Assembly (NCBI RefSeq): GCF_040741455.2
Contig: NZ_CP160328.2
Location: 1,302,001 to 1,366,000 of the forward strand
Source of the DNA: Snodgrassella alvi
GTDB lineage: Bacteria > Pseudomonadota > Gammaproteobacteria > Burkholderiales > Neisseriaceae
DNA length: 64,000 nt
Reading direction: 5' to 3'
Positions 56,536 to 64,000 of the stretch are shown piece after piece. Below the pieces are notes generated by a model. It was given only the letters and a program-made list of their open reading frames with translations. It had not been told where the DNA came from and made no database searches. Position numbers and translations under genes: made by a program. Every line of letters begins with the position of its first letter. The first letter of the stretch is position 1.

Positions 56536-58416
56536 CTAAACAACCCAATCAAGAATGTGTTGCTGAATTTTGACAGCACTCAGTCCCATCTGATCTAATA
56601 GCTGTTCTGAATCACCATGCTCAGTTACAATATCAGGTATGCCCAGTGTGAGAACCGGTTTGACTAAATTATGCTGTGCCAGCACTTCAAGCACTGCACT
56701 GCCAGCTCCACCAATCCTACTATTTTCTTCAATGGTCACCAAATAATCATGTTCAGCAGCCAGATGAAGTAAAAGTTCGGTATCCAGTGGTTTAACAAAC
56801 CGCATATCAGCCACTGTAGCGTCGATAGCATCCGCTACACACATAGCAGCTGATACCATACTTCCAAATGCAATTAAACCAATCCTTTGCCCCTGACGAC
56901 GTACTACCCCCTTACCAATTGCTACAGTTGCCAAATTCGTACCAGCTGGTACACCTGTACCTGCCCCTCTAGGATAGCGTACAGCAGCTGGCTGATTGAG
57001 CTGGTAACAGCTAGATAGCAGTAAACGACATTCATGTTCATCGCTTGGTACGGCAATAACCAAATTAGGCACACAACGAAGGTAGCTTAAATCATAAACA
57101 CCTGCATGTGTCGGACCATCAGCACCTACAATTCCGCCACGGTCAATAGCAAACAAAACTGGTAAATTCTGCAAAGCAACATCGTGAATGAGCTGATCAT
57201 ACGCTCGTTGCAGAAAAGTGGAATAAATAGCTACTACCGGCTTCATTTGCTCACAGGCCAGACCTGCCGCAAACGTGACTGCATGCTGCTCCGCAATTCC
57301 GACATCAAAATAACGTTCCGGATAACGACGAGCAAACTCCACTAGTCCACTGCCTTCTCGCATAGCAGGGGTAATAGCCAGCAGTTTTTTATCTGCCGCC
57401 GCCTGATCAATTATCCATTGGCTGAAAATCTGGGTATAAGTCGGTTTGGAAGCATTTGCACCAGAAGAATACAGGCCCTGAGCCGGATCAAAAGCACTGA
57501 CAGCGTGAAAAGTTACAGGATCATTTTCTGCCAGTTTGTAACCTTGGCCTTTTTTGGTAATGATATGCAATAATTGCGGCCCTTTCCGGTTGCGCATATC
57601 CTGAAGCACATCTACAAGCTGAATAACATCATGTCCATCAACTGGTCCAGAATAAGTAAAGCCAAAATTATCAAATAAGGACAGCGTTTCCGAAGTGGTA
57701 CTTTCTTCAATTAGGCCTTTGATTTTGTTTTCTACCCGCTGCGCTACATCCAGCGCCCCGGGTACCATACCCAATACCTTTTCTGATTTTTGCTTGATTG
57801 ATTTCACCAGTCCTTTAACATCATGCAAAGGATTTCTGGCCAGATATTTCGGAAGAGCACCAACGTTAGGAGAAATAGACATCTCATTGTCATTTAAAAT
57901 AACAAGTAAATCCACGTCCATATCACCAGCATTATTCAACGCTTCAAACGCCTGCCCTGCTGTCATAGCACCATCACCAATAATCGCCACACTTCGATTG
58001 TTTCTGTGCTGCAATTTATCGGCCACTGCCATACCCAATGCCGCACCGATAGAGGTAGAAGAATGGCCTACACCAAATACATCGTATTCAGATTCACTGC
58101 GTTTCGGAAATCCGGCCAGACCGCCAAACTGGCGCATCGTAGCCATTTTTCCTTTACGGCCGGTCAGAATTTTATGCGGATAACTCTGATGACCCACATC
58201 CCATACCAAATGGTCCTGTGGCGTTTGGTACACATAGTGTAGGGCTACAGTTAACTCAACTGCACCCAAATTACTCGCAAAGTGCCCCCCTGTCTTGCTT
58301 ACTGATTCCAGCAAATACGCACGCAATTCATCTGCCAGTTGGGGTAACTGGCTTTTTTGCAAACGACGCAAATCCTGTGGTAGATCAATTGTATCAAGGA
58401 GAGGGGTAGGATTCAT
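56536..58416 (-). CDS. dxs: 1-Deoxy-D-xylulose-5-phosphate synthase
   Basis: Thiamine diphosphate enzyme joining pyruvate and glyceraldehyde 3-phosphate, first step of the MEP isoprenoid pathway. It has 626 residues. '[14 protein letters not shown]', the TPP motif '[18 protein letters not shown]', and '[16 protein letters not shown]' with the conserved '[15 protein letters not shown]' place it as DXS rather than transketolase. Its start region carries a small GC-rich stem-loop 90 bp upstream. It appears to be a single-gene unit. Confidence 0.96.
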   Translation of the reverse strand: MNPTPLLDTIDLPQDLRRLQKSQLPQLADELRAYLLESVSKTGGHFASNLGAVELTVALHYVYQTPQDHLVWDVGHQSYPHKILTGRKGKMATMRQFGGLAGFPKRSESEYDVFGVGHSSTSIGAALGMAVADKLQHRNNRSVAIIGDGAMTAGQAFEALNNAGDMDVDLLVILNDNEMSISPNVGALPKYLARNPLHDVKGLVKSIKQKSEKVLGMVPGALDVAQRVENKIKGLIEESTTSETLSLFDNFGFTYSGPVDGHDVIQLVDVLQDMRNRKGPQLLHIITKKGQGYKLAENDPVTFHAVSAFDPAQGLYSSGANASKPTYTQIFSQWIIDQAAADKKLLAITPAMREGSGLVEFARRYPERYFDVGIAEQHAVTFAAGLACEQMKPVVAIYSTFLQRAYDQLIHDVALQNLPVLFAIDRGGIVGADGPTHAGVYDLSYLRCVPNLVIAVPSDEHECRLLLSSCYQLNQPAAVRYPRGAGTGVPAGTNLATVAIGKGVVRRQGQRIGLIAFGSMVSAAMCVADAIDATVADMRFVKPLDTELLLHLAAEHDYLVTIEENSRIGGAGSAVLEVLAQHNLVKPVLTLGIPDIVTEHGDSEQLLDQMGLSAVKIQQHILDWVV

Positions 58417-58503
58417 GATCAGACTTTACTTATTATGAATAAATTCAGACAATATAGGCTATTAGCACTACCAATCTGATTGCAGCGCAATTATATACTA
58501 GCC

Positions 58504-58522
58504 TACCCCCTGTTCGGGGGTA
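58504..58522. repeat. GC-rich stem-loop between rlmH and dxs
   Basis: A 7-bp stem TACCCCC / GGGGGTA with a TGTTC loop. In the minus-strand direction it follows rlmH and precedes dxs. No U-tract follows, so it is at best a weak or Rho-assisted terminator, or a leader element of dxs. Confidence 0.35.
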
Positions 58523-58626
58523 TTCATTCTATGTCAGGACATTATTTCAATCTAGATTAATTATAAATAATTAGCACCTCCAGCCACATAAGCTCTGCTA
58601 CCAGAGGCAGTAACTACCTTAAGAAA

Positions 58627-59097
58627 TTATTCACGATGGTAGGGATGATTATGCAGAATAGACTGAGCACGATATAGCTGCTCAGTCAGCAACACCCGTA
58701 CCATTCCGTGCGGTAAAGTCAGGCTCGACAATCGCATCAACATATTTGCCCGCTGTTTCAAATTGGTCGTCATGCCATCAGCTCCACCAATAATAAAACA
58801 CAGATTATCGCCCTGCTGTTGCCATTTCTTTAAACTATCGGCCAGTTCCATTGAAGTGGGTGCCTTACCACGCTCATCCAATACAATCAGATAACTATGT
58901 GCGGGTATGGCTGCAACAATGCGCTGTTCTTCAGCTGCCATAGCCTGCGCGGCATTAACACCGGCACCTCGTTTTTCAGGTTTGATTTCTTTAAACTGAA
59001 ACTGAATTTCTCGGCCAAATCTTTTGCTGTAATCACGCACCGCATGATCCACCCATTGCGGCATCTTCGTTCCTACAGCCAATACGGTAATATTCAT
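58627..59097 (-). CDS. rlmH: 23S rRNA (pseudouridine-1915-N3)-methyltransferase RlmH
   Basis: SPOUT-fold methyltransferase acting on pseudouridine 1915 of 23S rRNA in assembled ribosomes. It has 156 residues, the standard length. 'YLIVLDERGK', 'FIIGGADG', and the C-terminal 'LPHGMVRVLLTEQLYRA' with knotted SAM site are diagnostic. It is 26 bp downstream of rsfS, forming the common rsfS-rlmH pair. Confidence 0.95.
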   Translation of the reverse strand: MNITVLAVGTKMPQWVDHAVRDYSKRFGREIQFQFKEIKPEKRGAGVNAAQAMAAEEQRIVAAIPAHSYLIVLDERGKAPTSMELADSLKKWQQQGDNLCFIIGGADGMTTNLKQRANMLMRLSSLTLPHGMVRVLLTEQLYRAQSILHNHPYHRE

Positions 59098-59123
59098 TCA
59101 ATCACAAAAAAAATCAGAATCCG

Positions 59124-59513
59124 TCAATCAGCAGCCTGCCATGGTTTAGCTGCGCCAGCATGAAAAGAAGGCTTCTCACCACCCCATAATGCTTCTATAT
59201 CATAATAATCACGCACCGCTGGCTGCATTACATGTACGACAAGATCACCTGCATCAACCAGAGCCCATTCACCACTATCCAGCCCCTCAGTACTGATAAT
59301 TTCATAACCAGCTTCTTTTAATTCTACAGCCACATTGTTAGCCAGCGCTTTTACCTGACGCGTACTGTCACCACTGGCAATAATCATTCGCGAAAACAGC
59401 GAAGTTTGTGCTGAAGTATCCAACACAGTAATATCTTTACCTTTAATATCTTCAAGTGCATCCACGCAAATGGCAACCATATTGTCCCATTGAGCGATAA
59501 GATTTTCATCCAT
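59124..59513 (-). CDS. rsfS: Ribosomal silencing factor RsfS
   Basis: Binds ribosomal protein L14 and blocks subunit joining in starved cells. It has 129 residues. 'DITVLDTSAQTSLFSRMIIASG' and 'GLDSGEWALVDAGDLVVHVM' are the family's two main blocks; the C-terminal extension after residue 110 (HAGAAKPWQAAD) is short. It sits between nadD (upstream, with a terminator between them) and rlmH. Confidence 0.95.
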   Translation of the reverse strand: MDENLIAQWDNMVAICVDALEDIKGKDITVLDTSAQTSLFSRMIIASGDSTRQVKALANNVAVELKEAGYEIISTEGLDSGEWALVDAGDLVVHVMQPAVRDYYDIEALWGGEKPSFHAGAAKPWQAAD

Positions 59514-59534
59514 ACTGTTTATTTCCTAATGTGT

Positions 59535-59561
59535 AAAAAAGCATTTCCTGCTCGAAAATGC
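59535..59561 (-). terminator. Intrinsic terminator after nadD
   Basis: Minus strand: GCATTT, 9-nt loop, AAATGC, then six T. The stem is short, but the U-run is good. It separates nadD from rsfS, so rsfS-rlmH may need its own promoter or read-through. Confidence 0.55.
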
Positions 59562-59576
59562 ATTAAAACAGGCAAA

Positions 59577-60212
59577 TTATGCCCGATAAAGGTTTTCTTG
59601 GTCGATATATTTGGCTACTGCAGCCGGTACATCATCATGCTTTCCTTTTGACCATTCTGCACGGATTTCATGGGAACTTACCGGTAAAAATGATGCCTGT
59701 AATAATTTAGCCCGACCGCCATCCGCACCGTCTGGTGTAGTCAAATTCTTAGCCAAAGCTTCTGGAAGCCAACCCTGCAAATCATTCGGCAACTCAGTTA
59801 AACCTTGTCTGCCACGCTGAGCAATAGCTAGATTCACACTTTGCAATAAAGCCTGATAACGATACCAGTTAGGCAGCTGTAATAATGAATCCATACCCAG
59901 CAACCACCATAACTGCGTTTGTGTAAATACCTGTCGAAATAAAGAAACCGTATCAATCGTATAGGTAGGTCCTTTACGCCGCACATCACAATCAGAAACA
60001 CTGAAACGTTTATCCATAGCAATTACCTGCTCTACCATGTACAACCGTTGTTCTGCGGTTGAATTAGACTGTCTCAGTTTATGATATGGATCACCAGCCG
60101 GAATAAATATCACATTATCCAGCTTTAATTCATCTGCAAAAGCCTGCGCAATATGAATATGGCCATTGTGTGGCGGATCGAACGTACCACCAAACAAACC
60201 AACTCGCTTCAT
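59577..60212 (-). CDS. nadD: Nicotinate-nucleotide adenylyltransferase
   Basis: Makes nicotinic acid adenine dinucleotide from NaMN and ATP in NAD synthesis. It has 211 residues. 'VGLFGGTFDPPHNGHIHIA' carries the (T/H)xGH nucleotidyl-transfer motif, and 'LPVSSHEIRAEWSKGK' contains the C-terminal ISSTxIR-like motif. Its start overlaps the end of the carbonic anhydrase gene by 4 bp, so the two are co-translated. The two-gene can-nadD link may be accidental. Confidence 0.95.
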   Translation of the reverse strand: MKRVGLFGGTFDPPHNGHIHIAQAFADELKLDNVIFIPAGDPYHKLRQSNSTAEQRLYMVEQVIAMDKRFSVSDCDVRRKGPTYTIDTVSLFRQVFTQTQLWWLLGMDSLLQLPNWYRYQALLQSVNLAIAQRGRQGLTELPNDLQGWLPEALAKNLTTPDGADGGRAKLLQASFLPVSSHEIRAEWSKGKHDDVPAAVAKYIDQENLYRA

Positions 60213-60772
60213 ACTTTATTTCCATTCACCACAATATTCAGTTTTCCCGTAATGGGATGGATCACCAGACCGTGTACCTTTATTTCACTTGGCATCAACG
60301 GATGCTTACGTATCATATTAACAGAATGCATAATCGCGTCTTCCACACTATCAAAATCTGTCAACCACTTATGAAAATCCACACCAGCATTCTCCAGTAT
60401 CTCCAAACGTTCATCACTGATACCACGTGCCCGCATACGATCCAACATATCTGGTACATGTAACTCCTGCATACCACAGTCATAATGCCCAATTACCATG
60501 ATTTCGTGTACGTTCATTTCAAAGACTGCCACCAGCAACGAGCGCATCACTGAACCCCACGGATGAGTAACCAAAGCACCGGCATTGCGAATCACTTTGG
60601 CATCCCCATTTTTCAATCCTAGCGCCCGAGGCAGCAAATCCAGAATTCTTGCGTCCATACAAGACACAATGGCCAGATTTTTTTCAGGATATTTGTCAGT
60701 AAAAAACTGCTCGTATTCTTCAGCATCCACAAACTTCTGATTAAAGTCCATAATCTCATCAATTAAAGACAT
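60209..60772 (-). CDS. Beta-carbonic anhydrase-like protein
   Basis: A 187-residue protein of the beta-carbonic anhydrase family, converting CO2 to bicarbonate. The ATG at 60772 is chosen over 60775 because GGAG then lies 5 bp before it. Zinc/active-site motifs: 'AIVSCMDARILDLLPRALGL' (Cys-x-Asp-x-Arg) and 'VIGHYDCGM' (His-x2-Cys), so zinc ligands and the Asp-Arg dyad are present. 'KVIRNAGALVTHPWGSVMRSL' is the family RNAG segment. It resembles the smaller clade of beta-CAs (plant-type subgroup is less likely). Confidence 0.85.
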   Translation of the reverse strand: MSLIDEIMDFNQKFVDAEEYEQFFTDKYPEKNLAIVSCMDARILDLLPRALGLKNGDAKVIRNAGALVTHPWGSVMRSLLVAVFEMNVHEIMVIGHYDCGMQELHVPDMLDRMRARGISDERLEILENAGVDFHKWLTDFDSVEDAIMHSVNMIRKHPLMPSEIKVHGLVIHPITGKLNIVVNGNKV

Positions 60773-60848
60773 CATTTCTCCATTATCATTTATATAAATC
60801 AGTGATTACGAATCATATCGGGTACAATCAGCATTCAAGACCGCGGCT

Positions 60849-60880
60849 AAAAATATTCAGGCAGCCATAACGGCTGCCTG
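60849..60880 (-). terminator. Intrinsic terminator after the purine permease gene
   Basis: Minus strand: CAGGCAGCC, loop GTTAT, GGCTGCCTG, then AATATTTTTA. A perfect 9-bp GC-rich stem followed by a T-rich run, 17 bp after the stop codon of the permease. Confidence 0.75.
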
Positions 60881-60897
60881 TTATCAACCAAACTACA

Positions 60898-62211
60898 TTA
60901 TGCTCCAAGCCATAAAAGTTTAAATGCCCATAAAACCGCAATTATCCATACCATATAAGATACATCTTTAACCCTACCACAGAACAATTTAATCAGGGCA
61001 TAACTGATAAAGCCCATGGCAATACCATCCGCAATAGAATAAGCGAAAGGCATAAAAATCAGAGTAAAAAATGCTGGCGCTGCTTCAGAAACATCTTTCC
61101 AGTCAATCTCAGTCATACTGCGCATCATCAGCACGCCAACATACATCAATGCAGGAGCAGTCGCATAGGGAGGAACACTCGCAGCCAGTTTAGAAAACCA
61201 TAAACTTGCCAGCATCAAAATACCTACTACAACCGCCGTTAAACCTGTGCGCCCGCCAGCAGCCGCGCCCGCTGCTGATTCCACATAAGCCGTAGTAGAA
61301 GAAGTACCTAGTCCAGCTCCCACCACAATGGCCGTAGAATCAGCTAACAATGCTTTTTTCACCCGTGGCAACTTGCCGTCTACTAACAACCCTGCGCGAC
61401 CAGCTACGCCAATCAGAACCCCTGTACTGTCAAATAAATCGACAAAGAAAAAAACAAAAATAACACTTACCAGACTCATGGTAAATAAATCATGAAAATC
61501 CAGCTGTAAGAAAGTAGGAGCTAATGAAGGTACTGGTGCAAACACACCCTGAAACTGATTGATACCCATCAACGAAGCTACAGCCGTAATGGTTAAAATA
61601 CCAATAATAATCCCGCCGCGTACCCGAAAATGCTCCAATGTGACGATAAAGCAGAACCCAACAATTGTCATCAATACCTGAGGTGAATGAATATCGCCCA
61701 AACTAACCAAAGTTGCCGGATTAGAAACCACAACACCGGCACTTTTTAAGGCTACCAGAGCAAGAAACAGCCCAATACCCCCACCAATGGAAAACTTAAG
61801 CGAATTCGGTAAAGAATTCACTATTGCCTCGCGCACCTTAAATAAGCTCAGGATAATAAAAATGATACCCGAAACAAAAACCGCGCCCAACGCCACTTGC
61901 CATGAAATACCCATACCTTTCACTACTGCATAGGTAAAATAGGCATTCAGTCCCATACCCGGTGCCAGAGCAATCGGATAATTTGCTATTAGTCCCATCA
62001 TCATGCAAGCAAATGCCGAGGAAATACAGGTAGCCACAAAAACGGCACCGAAATCCATTCCTGCATCCTTCAGAATGGATGGGTTGACTACCAGAATATA
62101 ACTCATTGCCAAAAAAGTAGTCAGGCCTGCCAGCACCTCAGTGCGCACACTACTGCCACTTTCTTTAATTTTAAAAAAACGATCCAAAAAAGAAATACCC
62201 ACTGGGCTCAT
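60898..62211 (-). CDS. NCS2/AzgA-like purine (adenine or guanine/hypoxanthine) permease
   Basis: Inner-membrane nucleobase transporter. I chose the ATG at 62211 (MSPVGISFLDRFFKI), which has AAGGA 7 bp upstream; the longer frame adds 12 residues. It has 437 residues and about 12 membrane segments. 'RTEVLAGLTTFLAMSYILVVNPSIL', 'LAPGMGLNAYFTYAVV', 'GTSSTTAYVESAAGAAAGGRTGL' are the conserved blocks of the AzgA/PbuG subgroup. Substrate choice between adenine and guanine/hypoxanthine is not settled by sequence. It may supply the hpt salvage enzyme. Followed by its own terminator. Confidence 0.88.
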   Translation of the reverse strand: MSPVGISFLDRFFKIKESGSSVRTEVLAGLTTFLAMSYILVVNPSILKDAGMDFGAVFVATCISSAFACMMMGLIANYPIALAPGMGLNAYFTYAVVKGMGISWQVALGAVFVSGIIFIILSLFKVREAIVNSLPNSLKFSIGGGIGLFLALVALKSAGVVVSNPATLVSLGDIHSPQVLMTIVGFCFIVTLEHFRVRGGIIIGILTITAVASLMGINQFQGVFAPVPSLAPTFLQLDFHDLFTMSLVSVIFVFFFVDLFDSTGVLIGVAGRAGLLVDGKLPRVKKALLADSTAIVVGAGLGTSSTTAYVESAAGAAAGGRTGLTAVVVGILMLASLWFSKLAASVPPYATAPALMYVGVLMMRSMTEIDWKDVSEAAPAFFTLIFMPFAYSIADGIAMGFISYALIKLFCGRVKDVSYMVWIIAVLWAFKLLWLGA

Positions 62212-62413
62212 GCCAATTCCTTTTAATACCGAAAAAAGGCCACACAAAACCGGCTAACACAATTAAACAGATAGGTAACCGGACAAAAACACTACCATAT
62301 TGCAGCTAATCGAATAACCAATACAGCCTTCTTGTTTGTATTTATATGCATATTGATCTGCATTTCCAAACCTCATTAGCGCTTTGCTTTCCTCTGCTTT
62401 CCTAATGAATTAT

Positions 62414-63742
62414 TCATTCGGCCAAAACAATTTTTCCGCGTAACGAGAATGTATGTGCCTCAGTAATTTCCAACTCAACCATTTGATTTATCAGACGTGG
62501 ATGGCCGGTAAAATTTACCACTCTGTTATTAGCTGTTCGAGCCTGCAACTGATCTGGATCCTTTTTGGAGACACCTTCCACCAGACAGCGCTGTACACTT
62601 CCAAGCATTGATTGATTAATACGAGCCGTTTCAGCCTCTATCACTTCATTTAAAGCCTCCAGCCGACGTACCTTTTCAGTATGTGGCGTATCATCTGGCA
62701 AATTAGCCGCAGGCGTACCTGGCCGCGGACTATAAATAAAGACGAAACTTAAATCAAAAGCCAGATCCTGTACCAGCTTCAACGTCTGCTCAAATTCTCG
62801 TTCCGTTTCACCCGGAAATCCTACAATAAAATCTGAGCTCAAACATAAATCCGGACGTATAGCACGTAATTTACGAATAATATGTTTATATTCCAATGCA
62901 GTATAGCCACGTTTCATTGCTGCTAGCACACGATCAGAACCAGACTGTACTGGCAAATGCAGATGCGATACCAATTTTGGCAAGTCCCGATAGCACTCAA
63001 TAATAGCGTCAGAAAATTCACGAGGATGGCTCGTTGTGAAACGCATGCGCTCAATACCAGGTATCTCATGGACAATACGCAGCAAAGTAGCAAAATCACA
63101 TATTTCACCATTGCCCATATCGCCCCGATAAGCATTTACATTCTGCCCTAGCAGGTTAATTTCCTTAACACCTTGTTGAGCCAGTCCGGCAATTTCAGTT
63201 AACACATCCTCCAATGGACGAGAAAACTCTTCACCACGCGTGTAAGGGACAACACAGAAACTACAATATTTGGAACAGCCTTCCATAATGGAAACAAAAG
63301 CCGCTCCTCCCTCTACACGTGCCGGTGGCAAATGGTCAAATTTTTCTATTTCAGGAAAAGAAATATCTACCTGAGAAAGACCACTCGTCTCCTTATCCAA
63401 AATCATTTGCGGCAAACGGTGCAAAGTCTGCGGTCCAAAAACAACATCTACATAAGGCGCCCGCTGAATGATTGCCTCACCTTCCTGAGAGGCCACACAG
63501 CCGCCCACTCCGATGATTAAATTCGGATTTTTAGCCTTTAACGGCCGAATACGTCCCAAATCTGAAAATACTTTTTCCTGAGCTTTTTCCCGTACTGAGC
63601 AAGTATTAAACAGAATAATATCCGCATCTTCAGCTCTGTCAGTACGCTCTAAAGATTGCCCTTCCGCAAGTACAGACAGCATTTTTTCGCTATCATACTC
63701 ATTCATTTGACAACCAAAGGTTCGTATAAATACTTTTTTCAT
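62414..63742 (-). CDS. miaB: tRNA-2-methylthio-N6-dimethylallyladenosine synthase MiaB
   Basis: Radical-SAM methylthiotransferase that adds the ms2 group to i6A37 of tRNAs. I chose the ATG at 63742 ([18 protein letters not shown]), giving 442 residues, with AGGTG just upstream; a TTG 12 bases earlier is possible. The N-terminal auxiliary cluster cysteines are in GCQMN, '[10 protein letters not shown]' and 'GVGGCVAS'; the radical-SAM site is CSKYCSFC in '[18 protein letters not shown]'. A TRAM domain follows at the C-terminus. The next gene upstream ends 14 bp away. Confidence 0.96.
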   Translation of the reverse strand: MKKVFIRTFGCQMNEYDSEKMLSVLAEGQSLERTDRAEDADIILFNTCSVREKAQEKVFSDLGRIRPLKAKNPNLIIGVGGCVASQEGEAIIQRAPYVDVVFGPQTLHRLPQMILDKETSGLSQVDISFPEIEKFDHLPPARVEGGAAFVSIMEGCSKYCSFCVVPYTRGEEFSRPLEDVLTEIAGLAQQGVKEINLLGQNVNAYRGDMGNGEICDFATLLRIVHEIPGIERMRFTTSHPREFSDAIIECYRDLPKLVSHLHLPVQSGSDRVLAAMKRGYTALEYKHIIRKLRAIRPDLCLSSDFIVGFPGETEREFEQTLKLVQDLAFDLSFVFIYSPRPGTPAANLPDDTPHTEKVRRLEALNEVIEAETARINQSMLGSVQRCLVEGVSKKDPDQLQARTANNRVVNFTGHPRLINQMVELEITEAHTFSLRGKIVLAE

Positions 63743-63756
63743 AACACCTAACAATA

Positions 63757-64000
63757 TTATTCAACCTGAGGATTATTCGGGCGGATCAACTCATTCTGTT
63801 CCTCATCCGTCAACACCCAGATTTCTTGAATCTGATTCATCCTGTCAAAGCGTACCGCTATCGGAGAGTTCTTGAATCTAGGCAAATTATTATAAGTAAT
63901 AAAACGGTTATTAGCATCATGCACTCTTACGGCACGACTCAATTGAAATGTTTTATTACTATTGATTAAGCCCAGACTCAGGGTACGTAACCAGGCCTTT
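63757..64000 (-). CDS. Unknown protein, C-terminal 80 residues only (runs off the right edge)
   Basis: The minus-strand frame is open from the right edge to the TAA at 63757. The visible part reads as an ordinary soluble sequence, with '[19 protein letters not shown]' and the tail '[18 protein letters not shown]'. There is a possible TTG start at 63942, but the frame stays open through the edge, so a longer protein is likely. I do not recognise it. It precedes miaB by 14 bp on the same strand and may be in its operon. Confidence 0.5.
   Translation of the reverse strand, partial: KAWLRTLSLGLINSNKTFQLSRAVRVHDANNRFITYNNLPRFKNSPIAVRFDRMNQIQEIWVLTDEEQNELIRPNNPQVE

Overview
The window comes from a beta-proteobacterium of the family Neisseriaceae. 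PriA, MnmG, NrdD/NrdG and the dusB-fis-purH order read like Neisseria, but the DNA is clearly AT-richer than Neisseria and I saw no Neisseria-type DNA uptake repeats. A host-associated, lower-GC genus such as Snodgrassella would fit; this is inference from remembered protein sequences and was not searched.

Layout. 1-8.2 kb (minus strand): mnmG-rsmG-parA-parB followed by atpI-B-E-F-H-A, the gene order often found near a replication origin; atpA runs off the left edge. 8.3-9.1 kb: two small envelope proteins. 9.2-15.3 kb: recQ, a 755-bp regulatory region, the anaerobic ribonucleotide reductase pair nrdD-nrdG with a strong terminator, and a purine phosphoribosyltransferase. 15.3-16.8 kb: a gene-poor stretch with one possible gene relic. 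16.8-26.3 kb: cytochrome b562, argE, an S4/small Cys protein/PHP nuclease cluster, glutathione-dependent formaldehyde detoxification (adhC-fghA), pyrBI with a likely leader-peptide attenuator, and priA.

26.4-48.2 kb is a surface-glycan region. It starts with a GT8-like transferase, a flavin oxidoreductase and the serine/threonine transporter sstT. A dense set of small glycosyltransferases on both strands follows (GT25 twice, GT2 twice, a GT29-like sialyltransferase fold, two DxD transferases). Then come msbA, three copies of an uncharacterised GT-B-like protein, a 708-residue HAD-fusion protein, a pyruvyl transferase and rfbB-rfbA-rfbC without rfbD. The part from about 38.4 kb to 48.3 kb is strikingly AT-rich and looks acquired. 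Together the genes suggest assembly and modification of lipooligosaccharide or another surface glycan, with MsbA as lipid A-core flippase.

48.3-64 kb returns to housekeeping genes: rmuC, an AmpG-like transporter, a metallo-hydrolase with a TauE-type exporter, purH-fis-dusB, dxs, rlmH-rsfS-nadD-carbonic anhydrase, a purine permease, miaB and a truncated unknown gene at the right edge.

The best candidates for something new are the GT-B-like paralogue trio with the HAD-fusion protein in the AT-rich island. The best regulatory finds are the pyrBI attenuator and the tandem NrdR-like boxes before nrdD. No tRNA, rRNA, CRISPR array or insertion sequence was seen.
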